Shown here in pieces: positions 20,780 to 35,475 of a stretch of 64,000 bases of DNA; position 1 is the first letter of the stretch; every line of letters starts with the position of its first letter. Location of the stretch: positions 1 through 64,000 of the forward strand of contig JAEUJW010000030.1 in the NCBI GenBank assembly GCA_016793465.1, given 5' to 3'. The notes below the pieces were generated by a model. It was given only the letters and a program-made list of their open reading frames with translations, was not told where the DNA came from and searched no databases. The translations under genes and the position numbers were made by a program. The DNA is from Myxococcales bacterium (GTDB taxonomy: Bacteria > Myxococcota > Polyangia > Nannocystales > Nannocystaceae).

Positions 20780-21127
20780 TCAGCCGCTCGGGAACTCGCG
20801 GAGGATCTGCGCCGCCGACTGGCCGATGGTCGCGAAGTTGGTCACCGCGCTCTGCATCAGCGTCTGCGCCTGCGTCAGCACCTCGGTGTAGGGCGTCGTC
20901 TCGCCGGTCGCCAGCATCTGCGACAGCGCCACGCCGGCCGCCGTCGAGCTGATGAGGCCGACGTTGCGCAGGTTGTCGGCGGCGTCCTGCACGGCGATCG
21001 CGGTCGACTGCGCGACCGACTGGTAGGCCTTGCCGGCGCCGCTGGTCTTGACGACCTGCGGGCTCATGGTCGCCAGCTGGCTGCTGTTGATCGCGTCGAT
21101 GATCTGGGGGTTGACTCGTTCGGGCAT
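20780..21127 (-). CDS. RebB-like R-body protein, long divergent subtype
   Basis: A 115-aa protein of a second RebB subtype. It starts NPQIIDAINSSQLATMSPQ, has SGAGKAYQSVAQSTAIAVQD and NVGLISSTAAGVALSQMLAT, and ends AVTNFATIGQSAAQILREFP. This differs from the canonical 89-aa copies but matches RebB-like proteins that accompany them elsewhere. Like them it has no signal peptide and is rich in Ala, Gln, Ser and Thr. Multiple different Reb proteins are needed to build an R-body in the known systems. Confidence 0.8.
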   Translation of the reverse strand: MPERVNPQIIDAINSSQLATMSPQVVKTSGAGKAYQSVAQSTAIAVQDAADNLRNVGLISSTAAGVALSQMLATGETTPYTEVLTQAQTLMQSAVTNFATIGQSAAQILREFPSG

Positions 21128-21145
21128 GGCTCTTCCTCACCTTCC

Positions 21146-21637
21146 TCAGTTGGTCGGGGTCCCGCCGGCGCCGCCGGTCCCGCCGGAGCTGCCGGTCGGC
21201 GGCGTCGCGGCCTGCTTGGCCAGCGCGTCGAGGTCCTTGCCGGCGGTCGCCGCGTTGCTCGACGACGCGCTCTGGTCGCGCTGCAGCGCCGTGATCGCCG
21301 TCTGCGCGTCGACGAAGTGCCTGGCGATGTCGGAGGCCGGGTCGACCGGCGGCGGCAGGCCGGACGGCGGCGGGCTCGGCGACGGCGGCGGCGGCGGCGG
21401 CTTGATGGGGAACGGGGCCTGCAGCATCTTGGCGCACGCCGCCGTGATCGCCGCGGAGTTGGTGACCTGGCTCTGCTGCTGGCGGAACACCGCGTTGTGC
21501 ATGGCCATGCCGAGCGTCTCGGCGAGGACCACGTCGAGGATGCTCATCGCCGACGAGACCCCCTGGGCGGCCACCAATGTCGAGGTCTGTGTCACCGCGT
21601 CGGTGATCTGGGAGTTGACGGATCCGTCGTTGCTCAT
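21146..21637 (-). CDS. RebB-like protein with Pro-rich C-terminal extension
   Basis: A 163-aa protein, ATG start at 21637. Residues 1-75 follow the Reb pattern in divergent form (SVNSQITDAVTQTSTLVAA, ILDVVLAETLGMAMHNAVF, RQQQSQVTNSAAI). A run of Pro/Ser (about 80-100) and a helical Ala/Gly tail (DIARHFVDAQTAITALQRDQ ... TGGAGGTPTN) follow. Such an extended subunit could cap the ribbon or tether it. Its start overlaps the stop of the upstream 78-aa gene (ATGA type), showing translational coupling. Confidence 0.8.
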   Translation of the reverse strand: MSNDGSVNSQITDAVTQTSTLVAAQGVSSAMSILDVVLAETLGMAMHNAVFRQQQSQVTNSAAITAACAKMLQAPFPIKPPPPPPSPSPPPSGLPPPVDPASDIARHFVDAQTAITALQRDQSASSSNAATAGKDLDALAKQAATPPTGSSGGTGGAGGTPTN

Positions 21638-21870
21638 GGCGAGCTTCCTTTCTGGGCGGGTGCGCTCAAGATCCTGGCGAGCGTGATCGCCAGCGCGGCG
21701 GTCGACGTGACCTGCACGCGCTGCTGCTGCGCCGTCGCGTTCTGCATCGCCAGGGCGGTGCTGTCGGCGGCGGCGGCGTCGAGGGCGGCCATCGCCGCCG
21801 CGGGGCCGAGGCCGATGACCGCCACGTCCCCCGCGACGGCGTCTCCGACCAGCTCCGCGACGCCCGCCAT
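21634..21870 (-). CDS. Short divergent RebB-like protein
   Basis: A 78-aa protein. It begins MAGVAELVGDAVAGDVAVIG and then shows the Reb core ALAMQNATAQQQRVQVTSTA and AALAITLARILSAPA. It lacks the usual SVNxQITD start. The coding frame overlaps the next gene by 4 nt. It is probably a minor R-body subunit; the possibility that it is a decaying copy cannot be excluded. Confidence 0.7.
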   Translation of the reverse strand: MAGVAELVGDAVAGDVAVIGLGPAAAMAALDAAAADSTALAMQNATAQQQRVQVTSTAALAITLARILSAPAQKGSSP

Positions 21871-21908
21871 GGCTCATCCATCACCACGGGCGTCGCGCGG
21901 CGCCGGCC

Positions 21909-22175
21909 TCACGCGAAGATCTTCTGCGTGGCCTCGCCGGTGGCGGCGGTGTCGATCGACAGCATCGTCGCCACCCCCTGGGTCGTCGCCGCCTGCATGG
22001 TGACGTACGACTGCTGCTGGTTGTTGGTCGCGTTGTGGGCCGCGTTCGCCAGCGCCTGGCTGGTGGCGATGAACAGGTTGCCCATCGCCACCGCGGGCGC
22101 GTCGCCGAGCACCTTGGTGTTGACCTGCGACACGGAATCGGTGATCTGACTGTTGACGGAAGTCGGGTACGCCAT
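21909..22175 (-). CDS. rebB: RebB-family R-body protein (copy 2)
   Basis: An 88-aa canonical RebB protein: YPTSVNSQITDSVSQVN, VLGDAPAVAMGNLFIATSQA, NAAHNATNNQQQSYVTMQAA, GVATMLSIDTAATGEATQK. It is closest to the plus-strand copy at 17344, sharing FIATSQAL and the TTQGVATx segment, which suggests a recent duplication across the regulator. It has the usual Ala/Gln/Thr-rich composition and no export signal. Confidence 0.95.
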   Translation of the reverse strand: MAYPTSVNSQITDSVSQVNTKVLGDAPAVAMGNLFIATSQALANAAHNATNNQQQSYVTMQAATTQGVATMLSIDTAATGEATQKIFA

Positions 22176-22227
22176 TGTCTTTCGCTCCTATCGTCTCGAT
22201 GCGGTTGTGCGGGCAGCGCCCGCGGAC

Positions 22228-22497
22228 TCATGTTCCGAGGATCTTCTTGGTCGCGATGCCGGTCGACGCCGTGTCGAGCGAGTAGAGCAGCGCGACGCCC
22301 ATCGTCGTCGCCGCCTGGGCGGTCACGTACAGCTGCTGCTGCGCCATCGTCGCGTTGTGGGCCGCGTTGGCCAGCGCCTGCGCGGTCGCCTGAAAGAGGT
22401 TTCCCATCGCCACCGCCGGCGCGGTGCCGAGCACCTGCAGATTGGCCTGCGTGACGGAGTCGGTGATCTGGCTGTTGACCGAGGTCGGGAATGCCAT
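22228..22497 (-). CDS. rebB: RebB-family R-body protein (copy 3)
   Basis: An 89-aa canonical RebB protein: FPTSVNSQITDSVTQAN, APAVAMGNLFQATAQALANA, NATMAQQQLYVTAQAATTMG, LLYSLDTASTGIATKKIL. It forms a pair with the first gene of the operon (22523), sharing FQATAQALANAAHNAT and AATTMGV. The two pairs of copies suggest two ribbon subunit types. Confidence 0.95.
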   Translation of the reverse strand: MAFPTSVNSQITDSVTQANLQVLGTAPAVAMGNLFQATAQALANAAHNATMAQQQLYVTAQAATTMGVALLYSLDTASTGIATKKILGT

Positions 22498-22522
22498 GGG
22501 TCAGCCCTCCTGTGGGCCGGTC

Positions 22523-22810
22523 TCAGCCGAGGCCCTTGACGCCCGTGGTGAGGATCGCCTTCGTGGCCATGCCCGTCGACGCGGTGTCGATCGAGAGCAG
22601 CGTCGTCACCCCCATGGTGGTCGCCGCCTGGGCCGTGACGTAGCTCTGCTGCTGGCTGTTCGTCGCGTTGTGGGCCGCGTTGGCCAGCGCCTGCGCGGTC
22701 GCCTGGAACAGGCTGCCGACCGCGACCGCGGGCGCGTCGCCGAGCACCTTGACGTTGGCCTGGGTGACGGAATCGGTGATCTGATCATTGACGGATGTCG
22801 GGAATGCCAT
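22523..22810 (-). CDS. rebB: RebB-family R-body protein (copy 4, operon head)
   Basis: A 95-aa canonical RebB protein with a slightly longer C-terminal tail (AILTTGVKGLG). Signature segments: FPTSVNDQITDSVTQAN, APAVAVGSLFQATAQALANA, NSQQQSYVTAQAATTMG. A strong AGGAGG lies 6 nt before the ATG at 22810. It is the first gene of a minus-strand operon running to 19294 with gaps of 12-67 nt, so the operon promoter should be within 22811-23000. Confidence 0.95.
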   Translation of the reverse strand: MAFPTSVNDQITDSVTQANVKVLGDAPAVAVGSLFQATAQALANAAHNATNSQQQSYVTAQAATTMGVTTLLSIDTASTGMATKAILTTGVKGLG

Positions 22811-23334
22811 TGTCGAACCTCCTGGACGACAATAGAGGTATCACGCGAGTCCGGCCGGTGATTGGGCTACCATCGGAATGAACTGGTCTATCCTCGCAAG
22901 CGGATCCTCCGCCCGAACCCCGCCAACGGCCGCGCGGACCCGGCGCACGGCGTTTTCCCTCCAGCTCCGTCCGCGTTCCCCGCGTATGCGCGGCGCCGCG
23001 GCGCGGGTGAACCGCCGGTCTGCACCGCGTAGACACCGACGGCTCGCGGCCGCGCGACGCGGCCCGGGCGACCGCCGATATCTCGTCACGTTCACGACCG
23101 AGCATATCGCGACGATCCGCGCCCTCCCGGCGGGCGGATCACGCGAATCGCCGGGCCCGGCGATTCTTCCGCGTCCTCGCCGCGTTCTCCCCGGGAATCC
23201 ACGCAGTCGAACGCGACCCGGCCCGCCGCCGCGGCGCGCCCCGCACAGCCCGTGGATCACCCCGCTCGCGCAGCCATTCTTCGAAGCCCTCGCCAAAACC
23301 CGGGCTCGACGCGGACGACCGAGCGCTCGCCCGC
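22811..23334. other. Long non-coding gap upstream of the R-body operon
   Basis: This 524-nt stretch has no convincing ORF; the open frames are Arg/Ser/Pro-rich shadows. It must hold the promoter of the minus-strand reb operon. A TATTGT box lies about 20 nt upstream of the AGGAGG of the first gene, but I cannot find a clear -35 or a sigma54 -24/-12 pair. CpG-rich palindromes such as GCGCCGCGGCGC near 22990 are present. Confidence 0.5.
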
Positions 23335-23967
23335 TCAGTCGCCGTCCTCCTCCTGCAGCCGCGGCTCGCCCTCGAGGTGCGGATATTTGCCGCGCACGTC
23401 GGCATAAAACCCGCGGATCTTCGCCATGTCGGCGCGCACGTCCCCGGTCGCCTCGACGAACCCGCCGACCCCGCAGCGGCGCCGCGCATAATCGAGGTAC
23501 CCGAGCCCGATCGGCACATTCGCCGCGCGGGCGATATGATAAAAGCCCGACTTCCAGTGGCCGCCGCCCTTGCGCGTGCCCTCGGGCGGCACCGCGAGCA
23601 CGAGCTGCGAGGCCTGGGCGAACGCCTCGGCCGCCTGCCCGACCATGTTCCCGCGCCGCCCGCGGTCGACCGGAATCCCGCCCAGCCAGCGCAGCAGCGG
23701 CCCGAACGGGAGCCCGAACAGCTCGCGCTTGCCCAGCCACGAGATCGGGACGCCCATCGCGTACGCCGTCGCCAGCATGAACGGCAGGTCCCAGCCCGTC
23801 GTGTGCGGCGCCGCGATGAACACGAACTTGTCGACCGGCGGCGTCTCGGTCACGAGGCGCCAGCCGAACAGAGACAGCCAGGTGCGGCCGAGCCAGCGGC
23901 GGATCGGGCCGATCCGCCGGGGCCTGGAGGGGTTCGATGCGAAGTCCGACAACCCCGCCAGGGTCAC
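23335..23967 (-). CDS. Lysophospholipid acyltransferase-family protein (PlsC-like)
   Basis: A 210-aa protein if started at GTG 23967; a TTG at 23988 is an alternative. The acyltransferase motifs are APHTTGWDLPFM (HxxxxD with the catalytic His) and VPPEGTRKGGGHWKSGFYHI (PEGTR block II). The variant HTTGWD, in place of NHxxxxD, is typical of a subfamily common in proteobacteria and myxobacteria whose substrate is not settled. It would act at the membrane in phospholipid or ornithine-lipid synthesis. It follows lnt on the same strand by 42 nt and is likely cotranscribed with lnt and aspS. Confidence 0.85.
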   Translation of the reverse strand: MTLAGLSDFASNPSRPRRIGPIRRWLGRTWLSLFGWRLVTETPPVDKFVFIAAPHTTGWDLPFMLATAYAMGVPISWLGKRELFGLPFGPLLRWLGGIPVDRGRRGNMVGQAAEAFAQASQLVLAVPPEGTRKGGGHWKSGFYHIARAANVPIGLGYLDYARRRCGVGGFVEATGDVRADMAKIRGFYADVRGKYPHLEGEPRLQEEDGD

Positions 23968-24009
23968 GGCTTCACGCCCCCGCCGCAAGGCCCCGCGGCA
24001 TCGGCCCGC

Positions 24010-25626
24010 TCACACCGCCGGCGGGCTCGCCGGCGCCTGCCCGGCCCGCCCGAACCGCCGACGACCGCGCAGCCCGAGCAGCGTCAGCCCGGCGATCACC
24101 AGCCCGTTGAACAGCTCCCCGGTCCGCGTGTACGGCGTCCGGTAGTTGGTGTCGATCAGCGGCACCTCGGCCACGAACCCGGTGGCCGCCAGCGGCGCCT
24201 CGGCCTCGTCCGGGTCCTCGACCGCGGTCTGGTGGATCACCCGCCCGTTCGGATCGACGTACACGCTGGTCCCGGCGTTGACCGAGCGCAGCAGCCCGCG
24301 GCGGTTCTCGATCGTGCGCAGGACCGCCAGCCCCATGTGCTGGTACTGCTCCTTCGACTTGCCGAACCACGAGTCGTTGGTCAGGTTGACGAACGCGTGG
24401 ATGCCCTCGTCGGCGATGCTGCGGGCGAACCGCGGCAGGATGTCCTCGTAGCAGATGAGCGGCCCGAAGCGCATGTCCTGCTCGCCGGCCCCGCCCACGC
24501 GCAGCACCGCCGGCCCCTTGCCGGGGTTGATGTACGAGGCCGACGGCACCTGCTTCAGGTACCACTCGGGGTCGATGAACGGCACGTACTCGCCGAAGTA
24601 CAGCGGGAACACCTTGTCGTAGATGTCGCCGAGCGTGCCGTCGCGCTCGAGCACCATGGCCGTGTTGAACGCGTACTTGCTCTCCTTCGGGTCGGCGGTG
24701 ACCACCCCGAAGATCAGCGGCGCCGTGAACTCGCGGCGCACGCGGCGGTTGTGCCCGACCGGCAGGTCCTTGCCGCCGCGCCGCGGCAGCGCGTACGAGA
24801 ACGGGTAGCCGGTCTCGCCCCACAGGATGAGCTCGGCCCCCTCGCGCTCGAGCCGGGCCGACTCCGCCTGCAGGCGGGCCAGGATCCCGTACTTCGTGCG
24901 CATGCGGCCCCACTCGTAGATGCCGAAGTTGCCCTGCACCACCCCGACCTTGACCTTCGGCGAGGCGGCGATCACCGCGTCGACCTGGGCCATGCGGATC
25001 GTGCCGTACAGCGGCGTGCCGATCAGCCAGCCGAGGAACACCGCCGCGGCCGCGCGGTTGAACCGCCGGTCGGCCAGCTGGTCGCGCAGCAGCACGTACA
25101 GCCCGGCGTTGATCGACAGCTGCGCCAGGCCGATGGTCGTGACCCCGCCGATCTCCGCCAGCTGCAGCCAGCGCGGCTCGAAGCACCACATCAGCGCCAG
25201 GTACGACGGGAACACGTGCGGCAGCGCCGCCTCGCCCGCGACCCAGCACAGCGGCGCCAGCAGCAGCACGTCGCGCCCCGTCCGCCGGCGCAGCCAGCTC
25301 AGCAGCGCCGCCGGCGCCGCCCACTGCAGGCCCTGGAACGCCGCGAACAGCAGGTGGATGAACAGGCGCGGCACGATGCCGAAGCCGGCGAACTTGTCGA
25401 GCAGCTCGGTCAGCCAGATGAAGCCCGCGAACACCGTGACGATGCCGGTGAGCCAGCCGACGAGGAACGCCTTCTTCGGCGCCAGCCCCTCGATCGCGTA
25501 CAGCCACGGCACCCAGCCGACCAGCCCGAGCCACCACCACGAGGCGTCGGGCGAGCCGAGCACCATGCACAGCGCGCACGCCAGACTGGCGAGCAGGCGC
25601 CGATACCACGCGCGCAGCCACCGCAT
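24010..25626 (-). CDS. lnt: Apolipoprotein N-acyltransferase
   Basis: A 538-aa inner-membrane enzyme that adds the third acyl chain to lipoproteins, fitting the many lipoproteins here. The first 250 residues hold about seven membrane helices (GFIWLTELLDKFAGFGIVPR in the loop region). The C-terminal nitrilase domain carries the catalytic triad: Glu in ILWGETGYPFSYALP, Lys in IYDKVFPLYFGEYVPF and Cys in GPLICYEDILPRFARSI. The gene starts 5 nt after the aspS stop, so it belongs to the aspS operon. Confidence 0.95.
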   Translation of the reverse strand: MRWLRAWYRRLLASLACALCMVLGSPDASWWWLGLVGWVPWLYAIEGLAPKKAFLVGWLTGIVTVFAGFIWLTELLDKFAGFGIVPRLFIHLLFAAFQGLQWAAPAALLSWLRRRTGRDVLLLAPLCWVAGEAALPHVFPSYLALMWCFEPRWLQLAEIGGVTTIGLAQLSINAGLYVLLRDQLADRRFNRAAAAVFLGWLIGTPLYGTIRMAQVDAVIAASPKVKVGVVQGNFGIYEWGRMRTKYGILARLQAESARLEREGAELILWGETGYPFSYALPRRGGKDLPVGHNRRVRREFTAPLIFGVVTADPKESKYAFNTAMVLERDGTLGDIYDKVFPLYFGEYVPFIDPEWYLKQVPSASYINPGKGPAVLRVGGAGEQDMRFGPLICYEDILPRFARSIADEGIHAFVNLTNDSWFGKSKEQYQHMGLAVLRTIENRRGLLRSVNAGTSVYVDPNGRVIHQTAVEDPDEAEAPLAATGFVAEVPLIDTNYRTPYTRTGELFNGLVIAGLTLLGLRGRRRFGRAGQAPASPPAV

Positions 25627-25630
25627 CGCG

Positions 25631-27457
<1,827 letters not shown>

Positions 27458-27465
27458 GGGCCGTG

Positions 27466-27506
27466 ACTGTAGCCGTGGTGCGCCCAGCCGGGAAGGCTGC
27501 TACAAC
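27466..27506. promoter_or_regulatory. Overlapping divergent promoters of aspS and cysH
   Basis: Minus-strand GCTACAGT (27473-27466) lies 8 nt from the aspS ATG, and plus-strand GCTACAAC (27499-27506) lies 6 nt from the cysH GTG. The two -10-like boxes are 29 bp apart, so their -35 regions overlap. Both transcripts are predicted to be leaderless. Confidence 0.5.
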
Positions 27507-27512
27507 CGGCCG

Positions 27513-28283
27513 GTGAACGCTGTCCCCAGCCCCGCCGCGCCCGCCGGCCCGCAGCTGTCCGGGCCGCCCCTCGGCGGCCCCGAGCTGGCCGAGGCCAACG
27601 CCCGCCTCGAGCACGCCGGCGCCGAGGAGGTCCTGCGCTGGCTGTTCGCGCGCTGCGCCGGCACCGGCGCACGCGTCGGCATGACCTCGGCGTTCGGCGC
27701 CGAGGGCTGCGTGCTCATCGACCTCGTGCAGCGGGTCGCCGCCCCGCTCGGCCTGCGGGTGCCCGTCTACACCATCGACACCGGGTATTTGTTCGCCGCC
27801 TCGATCGACGTGCGCGAGGCGTTCCGCGCCCGCGGGGCCGACATCCGCGTGGTCGAGCCGCTGCTGTCGATCCGCGGCCAGGCCGAGCGCCACGGGCCCG
27901 ACCTGTTCGCCCGCGATCCCGACGCTTGCTGCGAGATCCGCAAGGTCGAGCCCATGCGGCGGATCCTCACCCTCCTCGATGTCTGGATCACCGGCATCCG
28001 CCGCGATCAGGGCCCGTCGCGCGCCGGCACGCCGATCGTCGGCACCGCCGCCCGCGACGACGGCGGCGTGATCCTGAAGGTCGCGCCGATGGCCCGCTGG
28101 ACCCGCAACGACACCTGGACCTACCTCCTCGAGCGCGAGCTGCCCTACAACCGCCTGCTCGACGAGGGCTACAAGAGCATCGGCTGCGAGCCCTGCACCG
28201 CCCGCCCCGCCGCCGACGGCGACGAGCGCGACGGTCGCTGGGCCGGCCAGGCCAAGACCGAGTGCGGGATCCACCGCCTCTGA
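27513..28283 (+). CDS. cysH: Assimilatory adenylylsulfate (APS) reductase
   Basis: A 256-aa reductase that makes sulfite in sulfate assimilation. Core motifs are MTSAFGAEGCVLIDL, TIDTGYLF and TGIRRDQGPSR. The Cys pattern CC (ACCEIRKVEP) plus CEPCTARP is that of the [4Fe-4S]-containing APS reductases rather than PAPS reductases. The catalytic Cys is in KTECGIHRL at the C-terminus. The GTG start at 27513 follows GCTACAAC by 6 nt. The first 25 residues are Pro/Ala/Gly-rich and probably disordered. No other sulfate-assimilation gene lies in the window. Confidence 0.93.
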   Translation: MNAVPSPAAPAGPQLSGPPLGGPELAEANARLEHAGAEEVLRWLFARCAGTGARVGMTSAFGAEGCVLIDLVQRVAAPLGLRVPVYTIDTGYLFAASIDVREAFRARGADIRVVEPLLSIRGQAERHGPDLFARDPDACCEIRKVEPMRRILTLLDVWITGIRRDQGPSRAGTPIVGTAARDDGGVILKVAPMARWTRNDTWTYLLERELPYNRLLDEGYKSIGCEPCTARPAADGDERDGRWAGQAKTECGIHRL

Positions 28284-28305
28284 CGCCCCGCATCGGAGCC
28301 TCGCC

Positions 28306-29184
28306 ATGCCCCTCCGCTTCGTCCACTGCTCCGACATCCACCTGCTCGACCTCGCCGGCAACAGCCCCGCCCGCTTTTTTAATAAGCGCCTGACCGGCGG
28401 CGTGAACCTCCTGCTCGCCCGCGGCCGCAAGCACCACCACGGCATGTTCGACGCCATCGTCGAGCACGCCCGCGAGTACCGGGCGGAGCGCCTGGTCGTC
28501 ACCGGCGACCTCACCAACCTCGCGCTCGAGTCGGAGTTCGCGCTCGTGCACCGCAAGCTCGCCGCCGCCGGCCTGCCGGTCACCGTCGTGCCCGGCAACC
28601 ACGACGCCTACACCCGCGGCTCGCACCGCGCCCGCCGCTTCGAGCAGTCCATGGCCGACTTCATGGTCGGCGAGCGCCGCGGCGGCGACTACCCGTTCGT
28701 CCAGCGCTTCGGCGACGTCGCGCTCGTCGGCTGCTCGACCGCCCACCCCTCGCTCCCGCTGCACGCCGTCGGCACCGTCGGCGACGAGCAGCTGGCCCGC
28801 CTCGCCGGCATGCTCGCCGACCTCGGGCGCGAGGGCCTCACGCGCGTCGTGCTCATCCACCACCCGGTCATGCCCGGGGTGGCCAGGCCCCGCCACAGCC
28901 TGCTCGACCGCGAGGCCTTCGCCCGCGTGATCGCCGAGCACGGCGCCGAGCTCATCCTCCACGGCCACGAGCACAAGCGCATCGACGGCTCGATCCCCGG
29001 CCCGCGCGGCCCGGTCACCGTGCACGGCATCGGCTCCGGCACCTACCTGTCCCAAAAGCCAGGCAAGCACGGCGCCTTCTCGCTCTACGACGTCACTCCA
29101 GCCGGCATCACCCGCGTCTACCACGCGTGGGACGGCAACCGTTTCGTGGCCGAGGCCGCCGCGCCGATCCGCGTCGCCAGCTGA
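28306..29184 (+). CDS. Calcineurin-like metallophosphoesterase
   Basis: A 292-aa metallophosphoesterase. The metal ligands are all present: HCSDIHLLD (D-x-H), VVTGDLTN (GD), VPGNHDAYT (GNHD), LIHHPVMPG and HGHEHKR (GHxH-like). The order matches class III cyclic-nucleotide phosphodiesterase/UDP-2,3-diacylglucosamine hydrolase-type enzymes; the substrate is not determined. No signal peptide is seen, so it acts in the cytoplasm. GGAG lies upstream of the ATG. A run of T and A at 28373-28386 codes for RFFNK with AT-rich codons, odd for this gene. Confidence 0.92.
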   Translation: MPLRFVHCSDIHLLDLAGNSPARFFNKRLTGGVNLLLARGRKHHHGMFDAIVEHAREYRAERLVVTGDLTNLALESEFALVHRKLAAAGLPVTVVPGNHDAYTRGSHRARRFEQSMADFMVGERRGGDYPFVQRFGDVALVGCSTAHPSLPLHAVGTVGDEQLARLAGMLADLGREGLTRVVLIHHPVMPGVARPRHSLLDREAFARVIAEHGAELILHGHEHKRIDGSIPGPRGPVTVHGIGSGTYLSQKPGKHGAFSLYDVTPAGITRVYHAWDGNRFVAEAAAPIRVAS

Positions 29185-29280
29185 TACCTGACGTCGCGTC
29201 TGCGCGCCCGGGCGCGAACGACGACCTTGCGACTTTCTCGCAGCTCCGCTCGAATGGACGGCGTTCGGGAGGTGGGCGGC

Positions 29281-30396
<1,116 letters not shown>

Positions 30397-30398
30397 CC

Positions 30399-30923
30399 AT
30401 GCCCACGCCCGGCGCCGCGGTCGTCCGCCTGCTCGTCGCCACCACCGCGCTCTCGCTCGCGGCCCTCGGCGTCGCCGTGTACGCCGCCCTGCGCCCGCCG
30501 CCCGCCGCCGCCGCGTCCGCCCCCGACGAGCTCGCCGCCATCCGCCGCGAGCTCGCCGCCGTGCGCCACGGCCTCGACCTCACGCGCAGCCAGCAGAGCG
30601 CCCCCGGCCCCGCCGCCGAGCTCACCGACATCGGGCGCCGCCTCGCCCGCCTCGAGGCGAACACCGCCCGCCCGGCCGCGCCGACCCCCGCGTCGACGAG
30701 CCCACGAGCCACCGACGACCCCGCCGTCATGGCCGACGGCACCCCGCGCTTCACCGCGATCGAGGCCCCGTCGCGCGCGATCGAGGTGCGCCAGTCCCCC
30801 GGCGGCTCGCTGACCGTCGAGAACCACGACCCCGCGCTCACCGGCCAGCTCATGATCGTCAAGGGCCGCACCGCCGACGGCCGCGTCGAGGACGTCGCCG
30901 TGACCATCCCGCCGCCGAGTTGA
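30399..30923 (+). CDS. Membrane-anchored coiled-coil protein, function unknown
   Basis: A 174-aa protein. It has a single N-terminal membrane anchor (LLVATTALSLAALGVAVYAAL), a helix with heptads (LAAIRRELAAVRHGLDLTRS) and a Pro/Ala/Thr linker. It ends in a small beta domain (FTAIEAPSRAIEVRQSPGGS, LTVENHDPALTGQLMIVKGR). It starts 2 nt after the collagen-like gene, so the two are translated from one mRNA and may form one envelope structure. No family is recognised. Confidence 0.75.
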   Translation: MPTPGAAVVRLLVATTALSLAALGVAVYAALRPPPAAAASAPDELAAIRRELAAVRHGLDLTRSQQSAPGPAAELTDIGRRLARLEANTARPAAPTPASTSPRATDDPAVMADGTPRFTAIEAPSRAIEVRQSPGGSLTVENHDPALTGQLMIVKGRTADGRVEDVAVTIPPPS

Positions 30924-30948
30924 CCTGCCCCGAAGGACAGGCTCCGCG

Positions 30949-33558
<2,610 letters not shown>

Positions 33559-33570
33559 CGGTGCATGGCC

Positions 33571-34155
33571 TCAGGCGTCCGCCCCGAGAAATTCGCGATC
33601 GCGGTGGCGGTTGACCGCGATCGTCACCAGGTGGCTGGTGAAGTCGATGAGCTTGCGGTCCGCCAGCGTCGGCAGCTTGGGGACCCGGTAGTACATGGCG
33701 AAGGTCGCGACCACCCGCCCGTCGTAGGCCCGGATCGGCGTCGACCACAGCCCGCGCAGCCCGCAGCGCACGGACGCCACCTCGCGGAAGGCCACGCAGT
33801 TCGGGTGCGTGGCCATATCCTCGATGACGCACGGCTCCCCGGTGTAGGCCGCCGCCCCGCAGGCCCCGACGTTCGGCCCGATGCTGATGCGGTCGATCGC
33901 CTCGATGTACTCGGCCGGCAGGTTGGGCGCCGCGCCGTGCATGAGGTGGGTGCCCTCCTCGTCGAGCAGCAGGATCGACGCCAGCATGCCCTCGACCTGG
34001 CCCTCGATCATCAGGCAGATCTGCGTCAGCGTCTCCGCCAGCGGTCGGTCCTCGTGGATGAGCCGCAGGATGCGGTGCTGCCCGTCGAGCAGCGCCTTCA
34101 TGCGCGCCCGCTCGCTCGTCGCTCCGGCCGACGTCGCCGGCTGCTCCATCGCCAT
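33571..34155 (-). CDS. GAF-domain sensor protein
   Basis: A 194-aa protein; ATG 34155 is preferred for its GGAGGACG at 6 nt spacing. The body is a single GAF domain: LAETLTQICLMIEGQVEGML, ASILLLDEEG, IGPNVGACGAAAYTGEPCVI, LRGLWSTPIRAYDGRVVATF, followed by LPTLADRKLIDFTSHLVTIA. This form is common at the front of diguanylate cyclases and histidine kinases; here it stands alone, 12 nt upstream of the hybrid kinase gene. It probably gives the kinase its ligand- or redox-sensing input; the three Cys in the middle make redox sensing possible. Confidence 0.88.
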   Translation of the reverse strand: MAMEQPATSAGATSERARMKALLDGQHRILRLIHEDRPLAETLTQICLMIEGQVEGMLASILLLDEEGTHLMHGAAPNLPAEYIEAIDRISIGPNVGACGAAAYTGEPCVIEDMATHPNCVAFREVASVRCGLRGLWSTPIRAYDGRVVATFAMYYRVPKLPTLADRKLIDFTSHLVTIAVNRHRDREFLGADA

Positions 34156-34254
34156 CGCGTCCTCCGTCTCCACCGATATCACGATCCCCGCACGCCATGC
34201 ACCTCGACCTCGCCGTCACCTGCACGAGGCGAGCGGACGGCGTACGAACGTCGG

Positions 34255-35471
<1,217 letters not shown>

Positions 35472-35475
<4 letters not shown>

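Noticed and set aside
11116..22810. A complete extracellular contractile injection system
   Set aside because: DUF4157 proteins and candidate cargo are present, but I see no sheath, tube, baseplate, spike or AAA ATPase gene. The RebB proteins are R-body subunits and not tail-tube proteins.
11116..23334. Mobile element carrying the toxin/R-body block
   Set aside because: No transposase, integrase, tRNA-linked attachment site or flanking direct repeat was found. The somewhat lower GC of several genes hints at transfer but does not show a mechanism.
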